A DNA stretch of 64,000 nucleotides from Adlercreutzia sp910585575 (GCF_951801035.1 NZ_CATOKT010000006.1), one strand, 5' to 3'; positions 26,565 to 36,173 are shown, counted from the first letter of the stretch. Program-made: numbers and translations. Notes: generated by a model not told the origin, from the letters alone.

Positions 26565-26590
26565 AAAGAGCCCCGCCAAGCGGGGCCCCC
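26563..26590 (-). terminator. Terminator of the GT2 gene
   Basis: On the minus strand GCCCCGC, loop TTG, GCGGGGC then TCTTTTT. It is shared with the convergent comF end. Confidence 0.85.
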
Positions 26591-26628
26591 TCAAAAACAA
26601 CGAAAATGAGAAAGCGTGCGAAGATTCG

Positions 26629-27954
26629 CTACTTTGTCAGGCGCGCGCCCTCCACTTCGGAGAACTCCGCCACATCCACGGAAATGGAGTGCTTGATAGG
26701 CTTCCAGGCCGCCTTCTTCACCAGCGCAATGAGCGCGATGGGGATGTAGGTGAGCATGAAGAACGGGAAGGTGAACATGTAGCGCACCTTCTTCGCCGTG
26801 GTGGTGCGGATGGAATCCCACTCCACGAAGGTGGTGAGCACGCCGAAGACGAACATGAACACAATATAGTTGAACAGGCAGAAGAAAATGGAGGACAGCG
26901 AGCTGGCCACGGCCACGCCCGTCGACATGGCGCCAGACAGGGCCAGGGCCACAATGACCGAGTTGAAGATGATGGAGATGATGGACAGCAGCATGCCGGG
27001 GGCGATGGTCATGAGCATGTCGTAGCAGGCGAAGCGGTAACCGCGAGGGTTGGTGACCGCGCCCTTCACCAGGCCGCCGGCGTAATGGGCGAACACCTGG
27101 TAGAAGCCCTTGGCCCAGCGGAAGCGCTGGTTCCAGGAATCACGGAAGGTGATGGGCTGCTCGTCGTAGAGGATGGCCGTGGGGCAATAGGAGATGCGCA
27201 CGCCGTCGATGATGGACGAGGCCGAGAACTCGATGTCCTCGGTGAGCAGGTGCCACTTCCAGCCGCCCGCCTTCTTCAGAATATCGGCGGCAATGAAAAA
27301 GCCCGTGCCCGATACGGCGCAGGAGGTGTTCAGCGTCAGGCGCGCCTGGTTCAGGAACTTGGCCTCGCGCAGGAACCACACGCCGTAGCCGGCGGAAATC
27401 CAGTTGCTGCCGAAGTTCTTTGAGTTGCGATAGGACGTGGAAGCCTGAGCGCCGGCATCGAACGTGGCGTTCATCTCGCGGAAGTAGTTCACGTCGAGCA
27501 CGTTGTCGGCGTCGAACACGAAGTAGGCCTCGTAATCGCGATCGGCGTACTGCTCCCAGATGGCCTTCAGACCGTAATCGAGGGCGTAGCCCTTCCCCAC
27601 CAGCTTGTCGTTCTGACGGGGGAACACAATGGCGCCGGCCTCACGGGCCACTTGCGCGGTGTTGTCAGTGCAGTTGTCGGCAATGACGAAGATGTCGATG
27701 AGCTCGGCCGGGTACTTCTGCACCTTGATAGAGTGGATAAGGTCGGCGATGACCGTTTCCTCGTTGCGGGCCGCCACCATGACTGCGTAGCGGTGATTGC
27801 GCTTCGCTACGCGCTTAGGAGCCTTGCGCGTGAGCACCACCAGCACGTAGTAAAGCTGATAGGTATAGCAAATGGTGAACGTGATAAAAACGCAGATGTT
27901 GAATATGTCGACGAACGAGAGGTTCGTCACTTGCGAGGCCATGGTATCGAACAC
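26629..27954 (-). CDS. Membrane family 2 glycosyltransferase
   Basis: A 441-aa processive-type GT2 (cellulose/hyaluronan synthase-like). An N-terminal helix (about 18-40) precedes the catalytic domain with VAARNEE, DADN, the TED base motif and QRFRW; four further helices follow to about residue 425. It should polymerise or transfer a sugar while exporting the product. The start is GTG 27954 with AGGAG about ten bases upstream; ATG 27942 is an alternative. A TATACT box on the minus strand lies at 28010-28015. Confidence 0.86.
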   Translation of the reverse strand: MFDTMASQVTNLSFVDIFNICVFITFTICYTYQLYYVLVVLTRKAPKRVAKRNHRYAVMVAARNEETVIADLIHSIKVQKYPAELIDIFVIADNCTDNTAQVAREAGAIVFPRQNDKLVGKGYALDYGLKAIWEQYADRDYEAYFVFDADNVLDVNYFREMNATFDAGAQASTSYRNSKNFGSNWISAGYGVWFLREAKFLNQARLTLNTSCAVSGTGFFIAADILKKAGGWKWHLLTEDIEFSASSIIDGVRISYCPTAILYDEQPITFRDSWNQRFRWAKGFYQVFAHYAGGLVKGAVTNPRGYRFACYDMLMTIAPGMLLSIISIIFNSVIVALALSGAMSTGVAVASSLSSIFFCLFNYIVFMFVFGVLTTFVEWDSIRTTTAKKVRYMFTFPFFMLTYIPIALIALVKKAAWKPIKHSISVDVAEFSEVEGARLTK

Positions 27955-28125
27955 CGAAACGTTGCTCCTAGGTCAGCGCCCCTCGAGGCGCAACTTCACA
28001 AACGACTGAAGTATAGCGGTTTGTTGCAAGAACGCAGGTCACGGTTTGGTCAGCATTACCAATTTGATGCTATTTCGCCCAAAACAGCGGGCAAATGGCC
28101 CATTTCCCCCACACCCCCTCCATAT

Positions 28126-28146
28126 CCGTAAGGTTGCCGTAAGGTT
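28126..28146. promoter_or_regulatory. Tandem direct repeat, candidate operator
   Basis: CCGTAAGGTT at 28126-28135 and again at 28137-28146, an 11-base period (one helical turn), upstream of the GT2 gene and downstream of smc. The pattern is typical of paired response-regulator sites; the regulator is unknown. Confidence 0.4.
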
Positions 28147-28160
28147 TGGGGGCGCCGAAA

Positions 28161-28198
28161 GAGTGAGACGGCCAACCGTCTGATTGGCCGTCTCACTC
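28161..28198 (-). terminator. Terminator of plsX-rnc-smc
   Basis: Perfect 15-bp arms (GAGTGAGACGGCCAA) with an 8-base loop, 12 bases after the smc stop. The T-tract is short (TCTTTC). Confidence 0.8.
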
Positions 28199-28210
28199 CG
28201 AGCCGCTACC

Positions 28211-31200
28211 CTATTCTGCGTGCTTGAGGGCCTGGTCGAGCTTTTGGCTGATGACCTTGGTGACGCCGTCGCCTTGCATGGACACGCCGAACAGCACATC
28301 GGCCATTTCCATGGTGCGGCGCTGGTGGGTGATCATGATGAGCTGGGTCTCGTCGCGCAGCGTGTTGATGTAGGCCGCCAGACGACGCAGGTTCGAGTCA
28401 TCCAGCGCCGCCTCCACCTCATCGAGGATGTAGAACGGCGTGGAGCGGATGCGGTACACGGCGAACAGAAGCGCCAGAGCCGTCAGCGATTTCTCGCCAC
28501 CGGAAAGCAGCATCATCTTGGCAATGCGCTTGCCCTTGGGCTGGGCGTTCACTTCCACGCCGGTGTTTTCCAGATCATCGGGGTCCACCAGCGACAAGTT
28601 GGCGTTGCCGCCCGGGAACAGCGTGGCGAAGATCTCCTGGAAGTTCGCGTTCACTGTTTCGTAGGTACGGATGAAGTCGTCCTTCATGCGGGCGTCGATG
28701 ACGCGGTTGATCTTCGCCAGAGCTTTGCGGGCGCTGTCGAGATCCTCCAGCTGGGCAGCCAGGTAGTCGTAGCGCACCTTCAGCTCGTCGTATTCCTCGG
28801 CCGCATCGGGATTGATGGTGCCCAGGTTGGCAATGCGACGGTTGATCTTGAACAGCGCGTCCTCCACCTCGGGACGGTTCTCCAAGGGCGGTGTGGCCAG
28901 GGCCGTCTCCAAAGGCGTCTTGCAGTCGGCGGTAATGTGGTTGATGGCCGCCTCTACCTGCAGCTCCAAGCGTCCCTTCTGCACACGGGCCTCGGAGAGG
29001 CGCTCGGTAACACCGTCGAAGAGCGCATGGGCCTCATGGGCCTTCTGGCGCGCCTCTGCGACCGAGGCGTGCAAGCCCGTAGAGGAGTCCTGGGCCGCCG
29101 CGGCCTGTTCCTCGAGGGACTGGGTCCAGCGCTGGGCCGAGCGGGTCAGCTCGTCAAAGAGCACCAGCAGCGGCTCCAAACGGGCGGCGGACACGCGCTT
29201 CACCTTCAAAGAAGCCCGGGCCTCGTCGCTTTGCTGCGAAAGCGATGCCAGATCGCGTTCGCGGGCGTCGCGCACGCGCTCGGCGTAGGTGGTGCGCTCC
29301 ACCAGGGTGGCGGCGGCCAGCTTCGCCTCGGACAGCTTGTCGGCCACCTTATGGGCCTCGCGGCGCAAAGGCGCCAGCTCTTCCTGGATGGCATCCTGCT
29401 TCTGCTTGGCCGCATCGATCTGCTGGGTAAGGTCGGTAATCTGCTTCTCGAGGTTCTCCACATTCGGGCGCGCCTCGGAGATGATAGCCTCGGCCTCCTG
29501 GCGCTGACGCTCCACGCCCTCCAGCTCACGACGCGTGGCCCCCAGCTTCTCGGCCGCCCCGTCGGCGGCATCGCGGACCGCTTGGGCGCGACCCTTCAAA
29601 GCCGCCAGCTGCTGGGACAGCTCCAAGCTGGTGGCCTGGGCGGCACGCAGGGCTTCCTCGGCCAGACGATGGGCCTCCTCGGCCTTTTCCATGGCCATCA
29701 GGGCCGCCCCCAGCTGGCCGCGCAGCTCTTCCAAGCGCCGCACACGGGCAAGCACGCCCGTGCCCTCGTCGATAACCGAGGCGCCCACGGACACCTTGCC
29801 CGAGGGCCATACCACCGAGCCGTCGGGCGTGGCGAAGCGCACTCCAAAGGCGTCGCGGCTGTGAGCCGCCAGGGCATCGTCCAGGGTGGGGCACACCACC
29901 ACATCGCCCAGCAGGGCCTCAACGGCGCCTTGGGCCTCACGCGGGAAGGACAACTCGTCGACCAGAGGCACGCCTTCGTCGCCCGTGGCGCGTTCCTGCC
30001 ACAAGAGCGCCACGCCGCGACTGCGCGCCGGACTGGCGTCGTCGCGAATGAGGAACACCGCCTCACCCTCAGCCTCCACGGCGTTCAACTGGCCGACAAT
30101 GGCCTCGACGGCGGCGGGGCTCTCCACCAAAAGCGTGGCCACATCGCCGCCGAGCAGCGTTTCCACCAAAGCCTCGAAACCCGGGTTGGCGTGCACCACA
30201 TGGGACAGCGGCTCGCACAGGCCCAGCAGCTCATCGGCGTGCTCTACCAGCCAGGCCCGCGCTTCGCCGGCCGAGACGGCGCTGGTGCGCTCCACCTCCT
30301 CCAGCGTGGCAATTTCCACCTCCAGGGCACGATGGGCGTCGCGCGCCTCGTCGAAGGCCGCGCGGGCGGCGTCGCGGGATTGCAGTGCCGTACCCACGGC
30401 CTGGCGGGCCGCCGATTCGTCGGCCGTCAGGGACTCCAAAGCACCTTGAGCCTCCCCCGCCGCCGCAGCCGCCTCTTCGGCCTCGGCCTGGGCGCGCTCC
30501 AGCTCCAGCGCCAGTTCAGCCCCGTGGCTCTCGATGACCTGGACATGGGCCAGGCCATGGGTAAGGGCCTCTTGACTGGAAGCCTGCTTGCGCTGGGCCG
30601 TCTCGCGCTCGCGCACGAATCGCTCGGCGTCCTTGCCCAGGGCGTTGAACTCGCGCTCGAGCGCACCGCGCTTCACCCCCAGGTCGCGGTAGACCAACTC
30701 GAGATCGGCCACGGTTTTCTCGGCCGTCTCGCGCTCGACGCGCGCCTCCTCGAACAGCTCGCGCGCCCGTTCCAGCTCGGCCACGGCCTCGGCGGCCTTC
30801 ACCGCATTGGCTTCCAGGGAAAGCTCCAACTCGGCCGCGCGGGCCAAGGCGCCGCGCCGGCGCTCGCGCACCATCATGACCGTGGAATCGAAGCGCTCGA
30901 CGGCAGCGGCCGCCGCGCGATGGCGCCGGGACAAGTCGCCCGCGTCCAGGGTTTCCACGCGAATGCGCTCCTGGAGCTCCTCGACAGCCTTCTCGGCGGC
31001 TTCGATGGCGGCGCGCTTTTCCTCCATATCGGCTACCAACGCGGACTCCTGCTGCTGAGCCGCCTCCCACTGGGCCTGGAGAGTGCGCAGGTCGTCTACG
31101 GCAATGCTCAAGGCAAGTTCGGCCTGCTGACCAGCCAGCTCCTGATAGGTGCGGGCCTTTTTCGCCTTGCGCTCCAAAGGACCCAGCTGACGGGCCACCT

Positions 31201-31789
31201 CGCCCACCACGTCACGGGCGCGCAGCAAGTGCTGATCCATGCTGGCAAGCTTGCGCTCGCTTTTCGCTTTGCGCTGCTTGTGCTTAAGGACGCCGGCCGC
31301 CTCCTCGATGAGCGCGCGCCTATCCTCCGGCTTGCTTTGAAGGATGGAATCGAGCGACCCCTGGGAAATAATGGAGTGGGTACCCGTGCCCAAGCCCGAA
31401 TCGTGAAGGATGTCGAGCACGTCCATGCGGCGCGCCACCGTGCCGTTGATGAGGTACTCGCTCTCGCCGTTGCGGTACATGCGACGCGTCACGGCCACTT
31501 CGTCGTAATCCACCGGCAGGGTGCCGTCGGAGTTGTCGAGCACCAGGTCAACCTCGGCCAGACCCGTGGCCTTGCGCGCCGAGGAGCCGGCGAAGATGAC
31601 GTCCTCCATGGCCTGGCCGCGCAGGTTCTTCGCGTTGCGCTCGCCCAGCACCCACAGGACCGCATCGGAAATATTGGACTTACCCGAGCCGTTGGGGCCC
31701 ACGATGGCCGTAATGCCTGGCTCTAAAGACAAAACGCTGCGATCGGCGAAGGACTTGAAGCCCTTGAGCACGAGGGATTTCAGATGCAT
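28211..31789 (-). CDS. smc: Chromosome segregation protein SMC
   Basis: A 1192-aa condensin ATPase. The N-terminal head has Walker A GPNGSGKSN (about 32-40), two long coiled coils flank a hinge (about 500-670) and the C-terminal head has LSGGEKS and Walker B FYILDEVEAALDD. It organises and resolves sister chromosomes. The ATG is five bases after the rnc stop, so it is co-transcribed with plsX and rnc. The scpA/scpB partners are outside the window. Confidence 0.98.
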   Translation of the reverse strand: MHLKSLVLKGFKSFADRSVLSLEPGITAIVGPNGSGKSNISDAVLWVLGERNAKNLRGQAMEDVIFAGSSARKATGLAEVDLVLDNSDGTLPVDYDEVAVTRRMYRNGESEYLINGTVARRMDVLDILHDSGLGTGTHSIISQGSLDSILQSKPEDRRALIEEAAGVLKHKQRKAKSERKLASMDQHLLRARDVVGEVARQLGPLERKAKKARTYQELAGQQAELALSIAVDDLRTLQAQWEAAQQQESALVADMEEKRAAIEAAEKAVEELQERIRVETLDAGDLSRRHRAAAAAVERFDSTVMMVRERRRGALARAAELELSLEANAVKAAEAVAELERARELFEEARVERETAEKTVADLELVYRDLGVKRGALEREFNALGKDAERFVRERETAQRKQASSQEALTHGLAHVQVIESHGAELALELERAQAEAEEAAAAAGEAQGALESLTADESAARQAVGTALQSRDAARAAFDEARDAHRALEVEIATLEEVERTSAVSAGEARAWLVEHADELLGLCEPLSHVVHANPGFEALVETLLGGDVATLLVESPAAVEAIVGQLNAVEAEGEAVFLIRDDASPARSRGVALLWQERATGDEGVPLVDELSFPREAQGAVEALLGDVVVCPTLDDALAAHSRDAFGVRFATPDGSVVWPSGKVSVGASVIDEGTGVLARVRRLEELRGQLGAALMAMEKAEEAHRLAEEALRAAQATSLELSQQLAALKGRAQAVRDAADGAAEKLGATRRELEGVERQRQEAEAIISEARPNVENLEKQITDLTQQIDAAKQKQDAIQEELAPLRREAHKVADKLSEAKLAAATLVERTTYAERVRDARERDLASLSQQSDEARASLKVKRVSAARLEPLLVLFDELTRSAQRWTQSLEEQAAAAQDSSTGLHASVAEARQKAHEAHALFDGVTERLSEARVQKGRLELQVEAAINHITADCKTPLETALATPPLENRPEVEDALFKINRRIANLGTINPDAAEEYDELKVRYDYLAAQLEDLDSARKALAKINRVIDARMKDDFIRTYETVNANFQEIFATLFPGGNANLSLVDPDDLENTGVEVNAQPKGKRIAKMMLLSGGEKSLTALALLFAVYRIRSTPFYILDEVEAALDDSNLRRLAAYINTLRDETQLIMITHQRRTMEMADVLFGVSMQGDGVTKVISQKLDQALKHAE

Positions 31790-31794
31790 GGGCC

Positions 31795-32658
31795 TTAGTC
31801 CTGCTTCCTCTTCGCGGCATCGCGCTCGTTCTTCTTGCGCGCCTTCTCCTCGGCGCGAGCAGCGCGGGCCGCGGCCTTCTCTTCAGCGCGGGCCGCCTTC
31901 TCCTCGGCACGCGCCGCGGCCTTCTCGGCCGCCTGCTCCTCGGTAATGCCGATGCCGAAGAACTCGGACAGGCGCGCCAGTGTGGACTTCGCCGCCTGGC
32001 TCTCGGCCTCTTTCTTGGTGCGGCCGACACCCTGGGCCAAGCCCTTGTCGCCGGCGTACACCTGGGCCACGAAGGTGCGGTCGTGCGGAGGACCCTGGGT
32101 TTCCACCAACTTGTAGGTGGGGGTGATGCCGCCCTCTTGCAACTTTTCCTGCAGCGCGCTCTTGGGGTTTTCCGGCTCGCGGGCCAAATCGAGCGACATG
32201 CGCGGAATGAGCGTACGGTCGACAAAGGCCGAGGCCGCCGGCAGGCCGCCGTCCAAATACAGGGCCGCTACCACGGCCTCGTAGACGTTCTCCAGGGCCG
32301 AGTGAAGGCCGCGACGCCCGGTGCCCGTCTCGGAAGAGCCGAACACAATGATGTCGGCAAAGCCCAGCTTCTCAGCAGCGTCGGAAAGACTGGCGCCCGA
32401 TACTAATGCCACCTTGATGCGCGTGAGGCCGCCCTCGTCCAGATCAGGGAAGCGATGGAAAGCCGTGGTGGCCACAATGGCACCCAGAATGGAGTCGCCC
32501 AGAAACTCCAGGCGCTCGTAGGAGTACTTCACCGCGCGCCCCTCGGTGGCCGAAGGGTGGGTAATGGCCGAAAGCAGGTACTGGGTGTTGCGGAAGTCAT
32601 GGGCGATGATCTCCTGGGCCCGGGCCAGCTTCGTTTCTTGCTCCTGGGTGAGCGTCAT
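31795..32658 (-). CDS. rnc: Ribonuclease III
   Basis: A 287-aa dsRNA endonuclease that processes rRNA precursors. The catalytic signature ERLEFLGDSILG is present, followed by the dsRNA-binding domain (about 160-230; GVGRTKKEAESQAA). A tail of about 50 residues made almost only of Ala, Glu, Arg and Lys extends beyond the usual end. Its ATG overlaps the plsX stop by four bases (ATGA). Confidence 0.97.
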   Translation of the reverse strand: MTLTQEQETKLARAQEIIAHDFRNTQYLLSAITHPSATEGRAVKYSYERLEFLGDSILGAIVATTAFHRFPDLDEGGLTRIKVALVSGASLSDAAEKLGFADIIVFGSSETGTGRRGLHSALENVYEAVVAALYLDGGLPAASAFVDRTLIPRMSLDLAREPENPKSALQEKLQEGGITPTYKLVETQGPPHDRTFVAQVYAGDKGLAQGVGRTKKEAESQAAKSTLARLSEFFGIGITEEQAAEKAAARAEEKAARAEEKAAARAARAEEKARKKNERDAAKRKQD

Positions 32659-33743
32659 TGGGCATCCGAGGCCGAGGCCTCCCCTTTCTGCGCAGCGTTG
32701 TCGATATGGTCGGACGTCGCGTCCGCGGTCTTGTTAGCTGAAGCCTTGGCCGCACCGGCGCCTACCAGCGAGGCGATAATGCCGGCCACGTCGGCGCGGG
32801 CCGTTTCGGCTGCCACCAAAATGCCGTTTTTCACGGCCGTCTCGTTAGAGGAGCCATGGCCCACGATGACGGCGCCCTTCACGCCAAGGAGCGGCGTGCC
32901 GCCGTAGGTGTCGGGCGAGAGCTTCTCTTTCAGCTCGCCCAGGCTGCCCTTCACCAGAAGGGCGCCCACCTTGGACAGAGCCGTGGACATAAGGCCGTCT
33001 TTCACGTATTTGAACAGGGTCTTCGCGGTGCCTTCGATGGTTTTCAAGCACACATTGCCCGTAAAGCCATCGGTGACCACCACGTCGAAATCGCCAGCCA
33101 TGAGGTTGCCCCCCTCGCAGTTGCCCGCGAACTGGGGCACCTGCTTGGACAAAAGCCCGTAGGCCTCCTGAGCGAAGGCGTCGCCCTTGGTGTCCTCGGA
33201 GCCGATATTGAGCAGGCCCACCCGGGGACGGGCGACCCCCATGAGCGCCTCCATGTAGGCCACGCCCATCTGGGCGAACTGCACCAGGTACTCGGGCTTG
33301 CAATCGGCATTGGCCCCTACATCGATGAGCATGGTGGGACGGGCATAGGCGGGAAGAATCTGACCGAGGGCCGGGCGCTTCACGCCCTTCACGCGGCCCA
33401 CCACCAAGGTGGCGGCGGCCAGACAGGCCCCTGTCGAGCCGGCGGAGAAGAAGCCGGCCACGGCGCCCTCCTTCACCAGGCGGCACCCTACCACGATGGA
33501 GGAATCCTTCTTGGCGCGCACCGCCCCGGCGGGATGCTCGCCCATCTCGATAACCTCGGTGGCTACCTGGGCACGGGCGCGGTCGTGGGCGGCCGCGAAA
33601 GGCTCGACGTGCTCAGCGGGGCCGACGAGCACCACATGGAGCTGAGGGTCGGCCTCAAGCGCCTGGAGCGCGCCGCGCAAAACAACTTCGGGCCCTCGGT
33701 CGCCGCCCATAACGTCGACGGCGATAGTGACGGGTGTGGTCAC
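32655..33743 (-). CDS. plsX: Phosphate acyltransferase PlsX
   Basis: A 362-aa enzyme that makes acyl-phosphate from acyl-ACP, the substrate of PlsY (gene at 49563-50261). Typical segments are TIAVDVMGGDRGPEVV, GFFSAGSTGA and VTDGFTGNVCLK. The last roughly 35 residues are Ala/Lys/Asp-rich and beyond the normal core. The start is GTG 33743 with AAGGAG five bases upstream. Confidence 0.97.
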   Translation of the reverse strand: MTTPVTIAVDVMGGDRGPEVVLRGALQALEADPQLHVVLVGPAEHVEPFAAAHDRARAQVATEVIEMGEHPAGAVRAKKDSSIVVGCRLVKEGAVAGFFSAGSTGACLAAATLVVGRVKGVKRPALGQILPAYARPTMLIDVGANADCKPEYLVQFAQMGVAYMEALMGVARPRVGLLNIGSEDTKGDAFAQEAYGLLSKQVPQFAGNCEGGNLMAGDFDVVVTDGFTGNVCLKTIEGTAKTLFKYVKDGLMSTALSKVGALLVKGSLGELKEKLSPDTYGGTPLLGVKGAVIVGHGSSNETAVKNGILVAAETARADVAGIIASLVGAGAAKASANKTADATSDHIDNAAQKGEASASDAQ

Positions 33744-33770
33744 AGCTTCTCCTTACTTCAAGAGATGATC

Positions 33771-33816
33771 GGGCCCAGGGGCCTGCCCTGCCCATCGGCG
33801 GGCAGGCCCCTGGGCG
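33771..33816 (-). promoter_or_regulatory. Large GC-rich hairpin in the plsX leader
   Basis: GCCCAGGGGCCTGCC-type arms pair almost perfectly around a loop of about 12 bases. It lies between the candidate promoter (33822-33850) and the plsX ribosome site and has no T-tract, so it would be part of the mRNA leader. Confidence 0.55.
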
Positions 33817-33821
33817 CTACA

Positions 33822-33850
33822 TTTATATAGCCAAAAAGCCCCCTGGCAAA
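33822..33850 (-). promoter_or_regulatory. Candidate promoter of plsX-rnc-smc
   Basis: On the minus strand TTTGCC, 17 bases, TATAAA, about 80 bases before the plsX start. Confidence 0.5.
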
Positions 33851-33939
33851 CCAGCGTGACGCTTGGCATGCGAGGAGGCTTTGCCGACACCATGCGAGAT
33901 GCATTCACCTCGCATGATCGTCAACAGCATAAGGACAAG

Positions 33940-34119
33940 CTACTCGGTCTCGATGACCTCGCGGTCGCGGTAGTAGCCGCAGTTGCCGCACACGCGGTGG
34001 GGCAGCTTCACTTCGCCGCACTGCGGGCAAATGGAGCGGGCGGGCATGGAAATCTTGTCATTGGTGCTGCGACGGGCATGGGTGCGGGCGCGACCCATTT
34101 TGCGCTTAGGTACTGCCAT
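33940..34119 (-). CDS. rpmF: 50S ribosomal protein L32
   Basis: A 59-aa protein beginning MAVPKRKMGRARTHARRS. Its four Cys (CPQC and CGNC) form a zinc ribbon, so this is the zinc-binding (C+) form. ATG 34119 follows AAGGAGTAATCGAG and the stop is TAG 33940. It lies between the ClC gene and plsX; in most bacteria it is directly preceded by the DUF177 gene, which here is 1.5 kb upstream. Confidence 0.96.
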   Translation of the reverse strand: MAVPKRKMGRARTHARRSTNDKISMPARSICPQCGEVKLPHRVCGNCGYYRDREVIETE

Positions 34120-34247
34120 CTCGATTACTCCTTCTATAGCTGGAACGACGGGTGCCGTTCACAACTTCATGTGTAAACGCACGATCTGATATGATACCGA
34201 AGCCTTGAAGCCCCTGCAAGGGGAAATATCCCCAAATTCGCCAACGG

Positions 34248-35519
34248 TCACGACCTCTTCAAATTGCGCCAATGGCCGATGGTCTGGCGCAGCACCGAGG
34301 TGGCGCCTTCGCCATAATACCCCACATCGCGGCCGAGACTGAAGGAGACCACAGTGCCCAATGCGAACAGCGGCGCCCCGGTCCAACCGAAGATCTCGCA
34401 TCCCGTAAGGAAGGCGGCCAGAGGACAACGGCTCATGGACGCGAAGAAGGCCACGAGGCCCACAGCCGCCGACCAGCCGGCATCTCCCCCGGTCATAACC
34501 GTGCAAGAGGCGCCCAGAAGCGCGCCGACCGTGAACGTGGGCATAATCTCGCCGCCGCGGAACCAAAGTCCCAGGCAGATGATAGTCAGAAGCGCCTTGA
34601 TGGCGAAGGCCCAGGTTTCCTGTTTTCCCGCCAAAGCCAGAGCTAGCTGGTTGCCGCCCGTGCCCTCGAAGGCCTGCCAGCCGAAGAGCGTCACCAGCAC
34701 TATCATGATCACGCCGCCCAGAGCCACCCAGGCGTAATAGTTGGTAGAAAGGCGTTTCGTTGCCTGCTGCAAGCCGTCAATGGCCTTGATGTACAGCGCA
34801 CCTACCACCGAGCAGCACACGGCAATGACAATGCACTGCCCTACGATGGGCCAGGTGAGGGTCGGAAGTGCTACTTTCGGAATAATATCGCCGATGCCCA
34901 CCAAGCTGGCCCCGGCCCAGGCCACAAAGCAAGCAATGAGCATGGTGGGCAAATGCTTCACCACTTCGCGCTTATAGCGGGACAGCTCCACCACAAAAGC
35001 CGCCGATCCCAGCGGGGCGAAGAACAGCGCCGAGAAGGCCGCCGCCATACCCACCGAAGCCGCATAGGCGTTCATGCCCGTGCGGCCACCGTCGGAGGCG
35101 ACCTGATCGGCCTTCCAAACCGAGCGCAGCTTGAAGGGGCGCCCCACCAGATCGCCCAGCGAGGCACCCATGTGAAGGGCACCGGCCTCCTTGCCCACCG
35201 AAGCGCCGCCCAGTATAGAAAGTGCCGTGCCAAGAAGAATGCCGGGGGCAAGGCTGGGAGAGATCTCGCGGTCCTCGCGAATGTCCGTGACCACCGTATG
35301 CGTGGTGGTATCGAGGGGCAGCTTCAGCGCACGGTATAAAAGAAGGCTGACCACGCCCAGCACCGGCAAGGCGTACAGCAGCCAGCCGTGGGCCACCACC
35401 ACCCCGTAGGCGAAGTTCACCAGCAGGCACAGCACCACCGAGGCCACCGCCCCCACGGCACCCACCACAAGCGCAAAGAGGCCATGGCGGACTACCTGGC
35501 TTCCGTCGAGCACTGCCAT
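34248..35519 (-). CDS. ClC-family chloride (or fluoride) channel/antiporter
   Basis: A 423-aa polytopic protein with ten or more helices. The conserved motif near residue 108 reads GGASVGKEAGALHMGASLGD, with the gating Glu kept in GKEAG where canonical ClCs have GREGP and fluoride exporters GREGT. The later FRGGEIMPTFTVGALLG corresponds to the GGxFxP motif region. Antiport is likely because the gating Glu is present; the anion is open. I prefer ATG 35519 over 35522 because AGGAGG is five bases before it. It splits the usual DUF177-rpmF pair. Confidence 0.85.
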   Translation of the reverse strand: MAVLDGSQVVRHGLFALVVGAVGAVASVVLCLLVNFAYGVVVAHGWLLYALPVLGVVSLLLYRALKLPLDTTTHTVVTDIREDREISPSLAPGILLGTALSILGGASVGKEAGALHMGASLGDLVGRPFKLRSVWKADQVASDGGRTGMNAYAASVGMAAAFSALFFAPLGSAAFVVELSRYKREVVKHLPTMLIACFVAWAGASLVGIGDIIPKVALPTLTWPIVGQCIVIAVCCSVVGALYIKAIDGLQQATKRLSTNYYAWVALGGVIMIVLVTLFGWQAFEGTGGNQLALALAGKQETWAFAIKALLTIICLGLWFRGGEIMPTFTVGALLGASCTVMTGGDAGWSAAVGLVAFFASMSRCPLAAFLTGCEIFGWTGAPLFALGTVVSFSLGRDVGYYGEGATSVLRQTIGHWRNLKRS

Positions 35520-35630
35520 CATCGCCTCCTTGCGCGTTCCTCGTGTCTGCCTCTACGGTAAAACACTAAGGAGCAAGGTCGGCGAAAGCGTAACCGCCCT
35601 GCCGCTCAACGTTACGAGGATGTTGAATGC

Positions 35631-36173
35631 CTAGTCGTCGAAATGGAGGTTCTTAAGGGCGGCGAAAGGATTGTCCTCGGCCGATGAGGCCTTATCATCG
35701 CAATCGCAGGGCCCCTCGTTCAAGTTCTTGCCGCACTGGGGGCACAGGCCCTTGCAGTCATCGTCGCAGAGGGGCACCAGCGGCAACTCGAGCAGCAGCG
35801 CCTGCTCGATAAGCGGCGCGATATCGATCACGTGATTGTCGGGCACGTAATCGAACTCGTCGTCTTCCATATCCTCGGGCGCCTCAGCTTCCTCGCCACC
35901 AATAAGGTAATAGCCCTCGATGTCGCCCGAAAGATCGTAGGCAACGTCCTCCAGGCAACGGGCGCACTGGGTGACCGCCTGGGCCTGGGCCTTGCCCATA
36001 ACCAGCAGGGCATCCCCCGTATTGGTAATGTCCACGGACCAGGCAATGGGGCCCTCGAACGTGTAAGTGTCGGGGCCAGCCTCCAGGCGGTCGCACGAAA
36101 CCGTGCCCTCATAAGGGCGCATCTCGGCGGACTCGAACAATTCCTGAGGCAGATGAATCTTCACGGCTTCCAT
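35631..36173 (-). CDS. yceD: DUF177 family protein (YceD)
   Basis: A 180-aa member of the YceD/DUF177 family, linked to 23S rRNA maturation and almost always next to rpmF. The ITNTGDALLVMGKAQAQAVTQCARCLED core is family-typical, and a C-terminal zinc-ribbon-like set (CDDDCKGLCPQCG, later CDCDD) is present. The ribosome site AAAGGAGGG precedes ATG 36173. The expected downstream neighbour rpmF is separated by the ClC gene. Confidence 0.9.
   Translation of the reverse strand: MEAVKIHLPQELFESAEMRPYEGTVSCDRLEAGPDTYTFEGPIAWSVDITNTGDALLVMGKAQAQAVTQCARCLEDVAYDLSGDIEGYYLIGGEEAEAPEDMEDDEFDYVPDNHVIDIAPLIEQALLLELPLVPLCDDDCKGLCPQCGKNLNEGPCDCDDKASSAEDNPFAALKNLHFDD

Noticed and set aside
28184..31726. Plus-strand ORF of 1180 codons opposite smc
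   Set aside because: Reverse-frame shadow of smc caused by GC-biased codon use; no start signal or recognisable domain.
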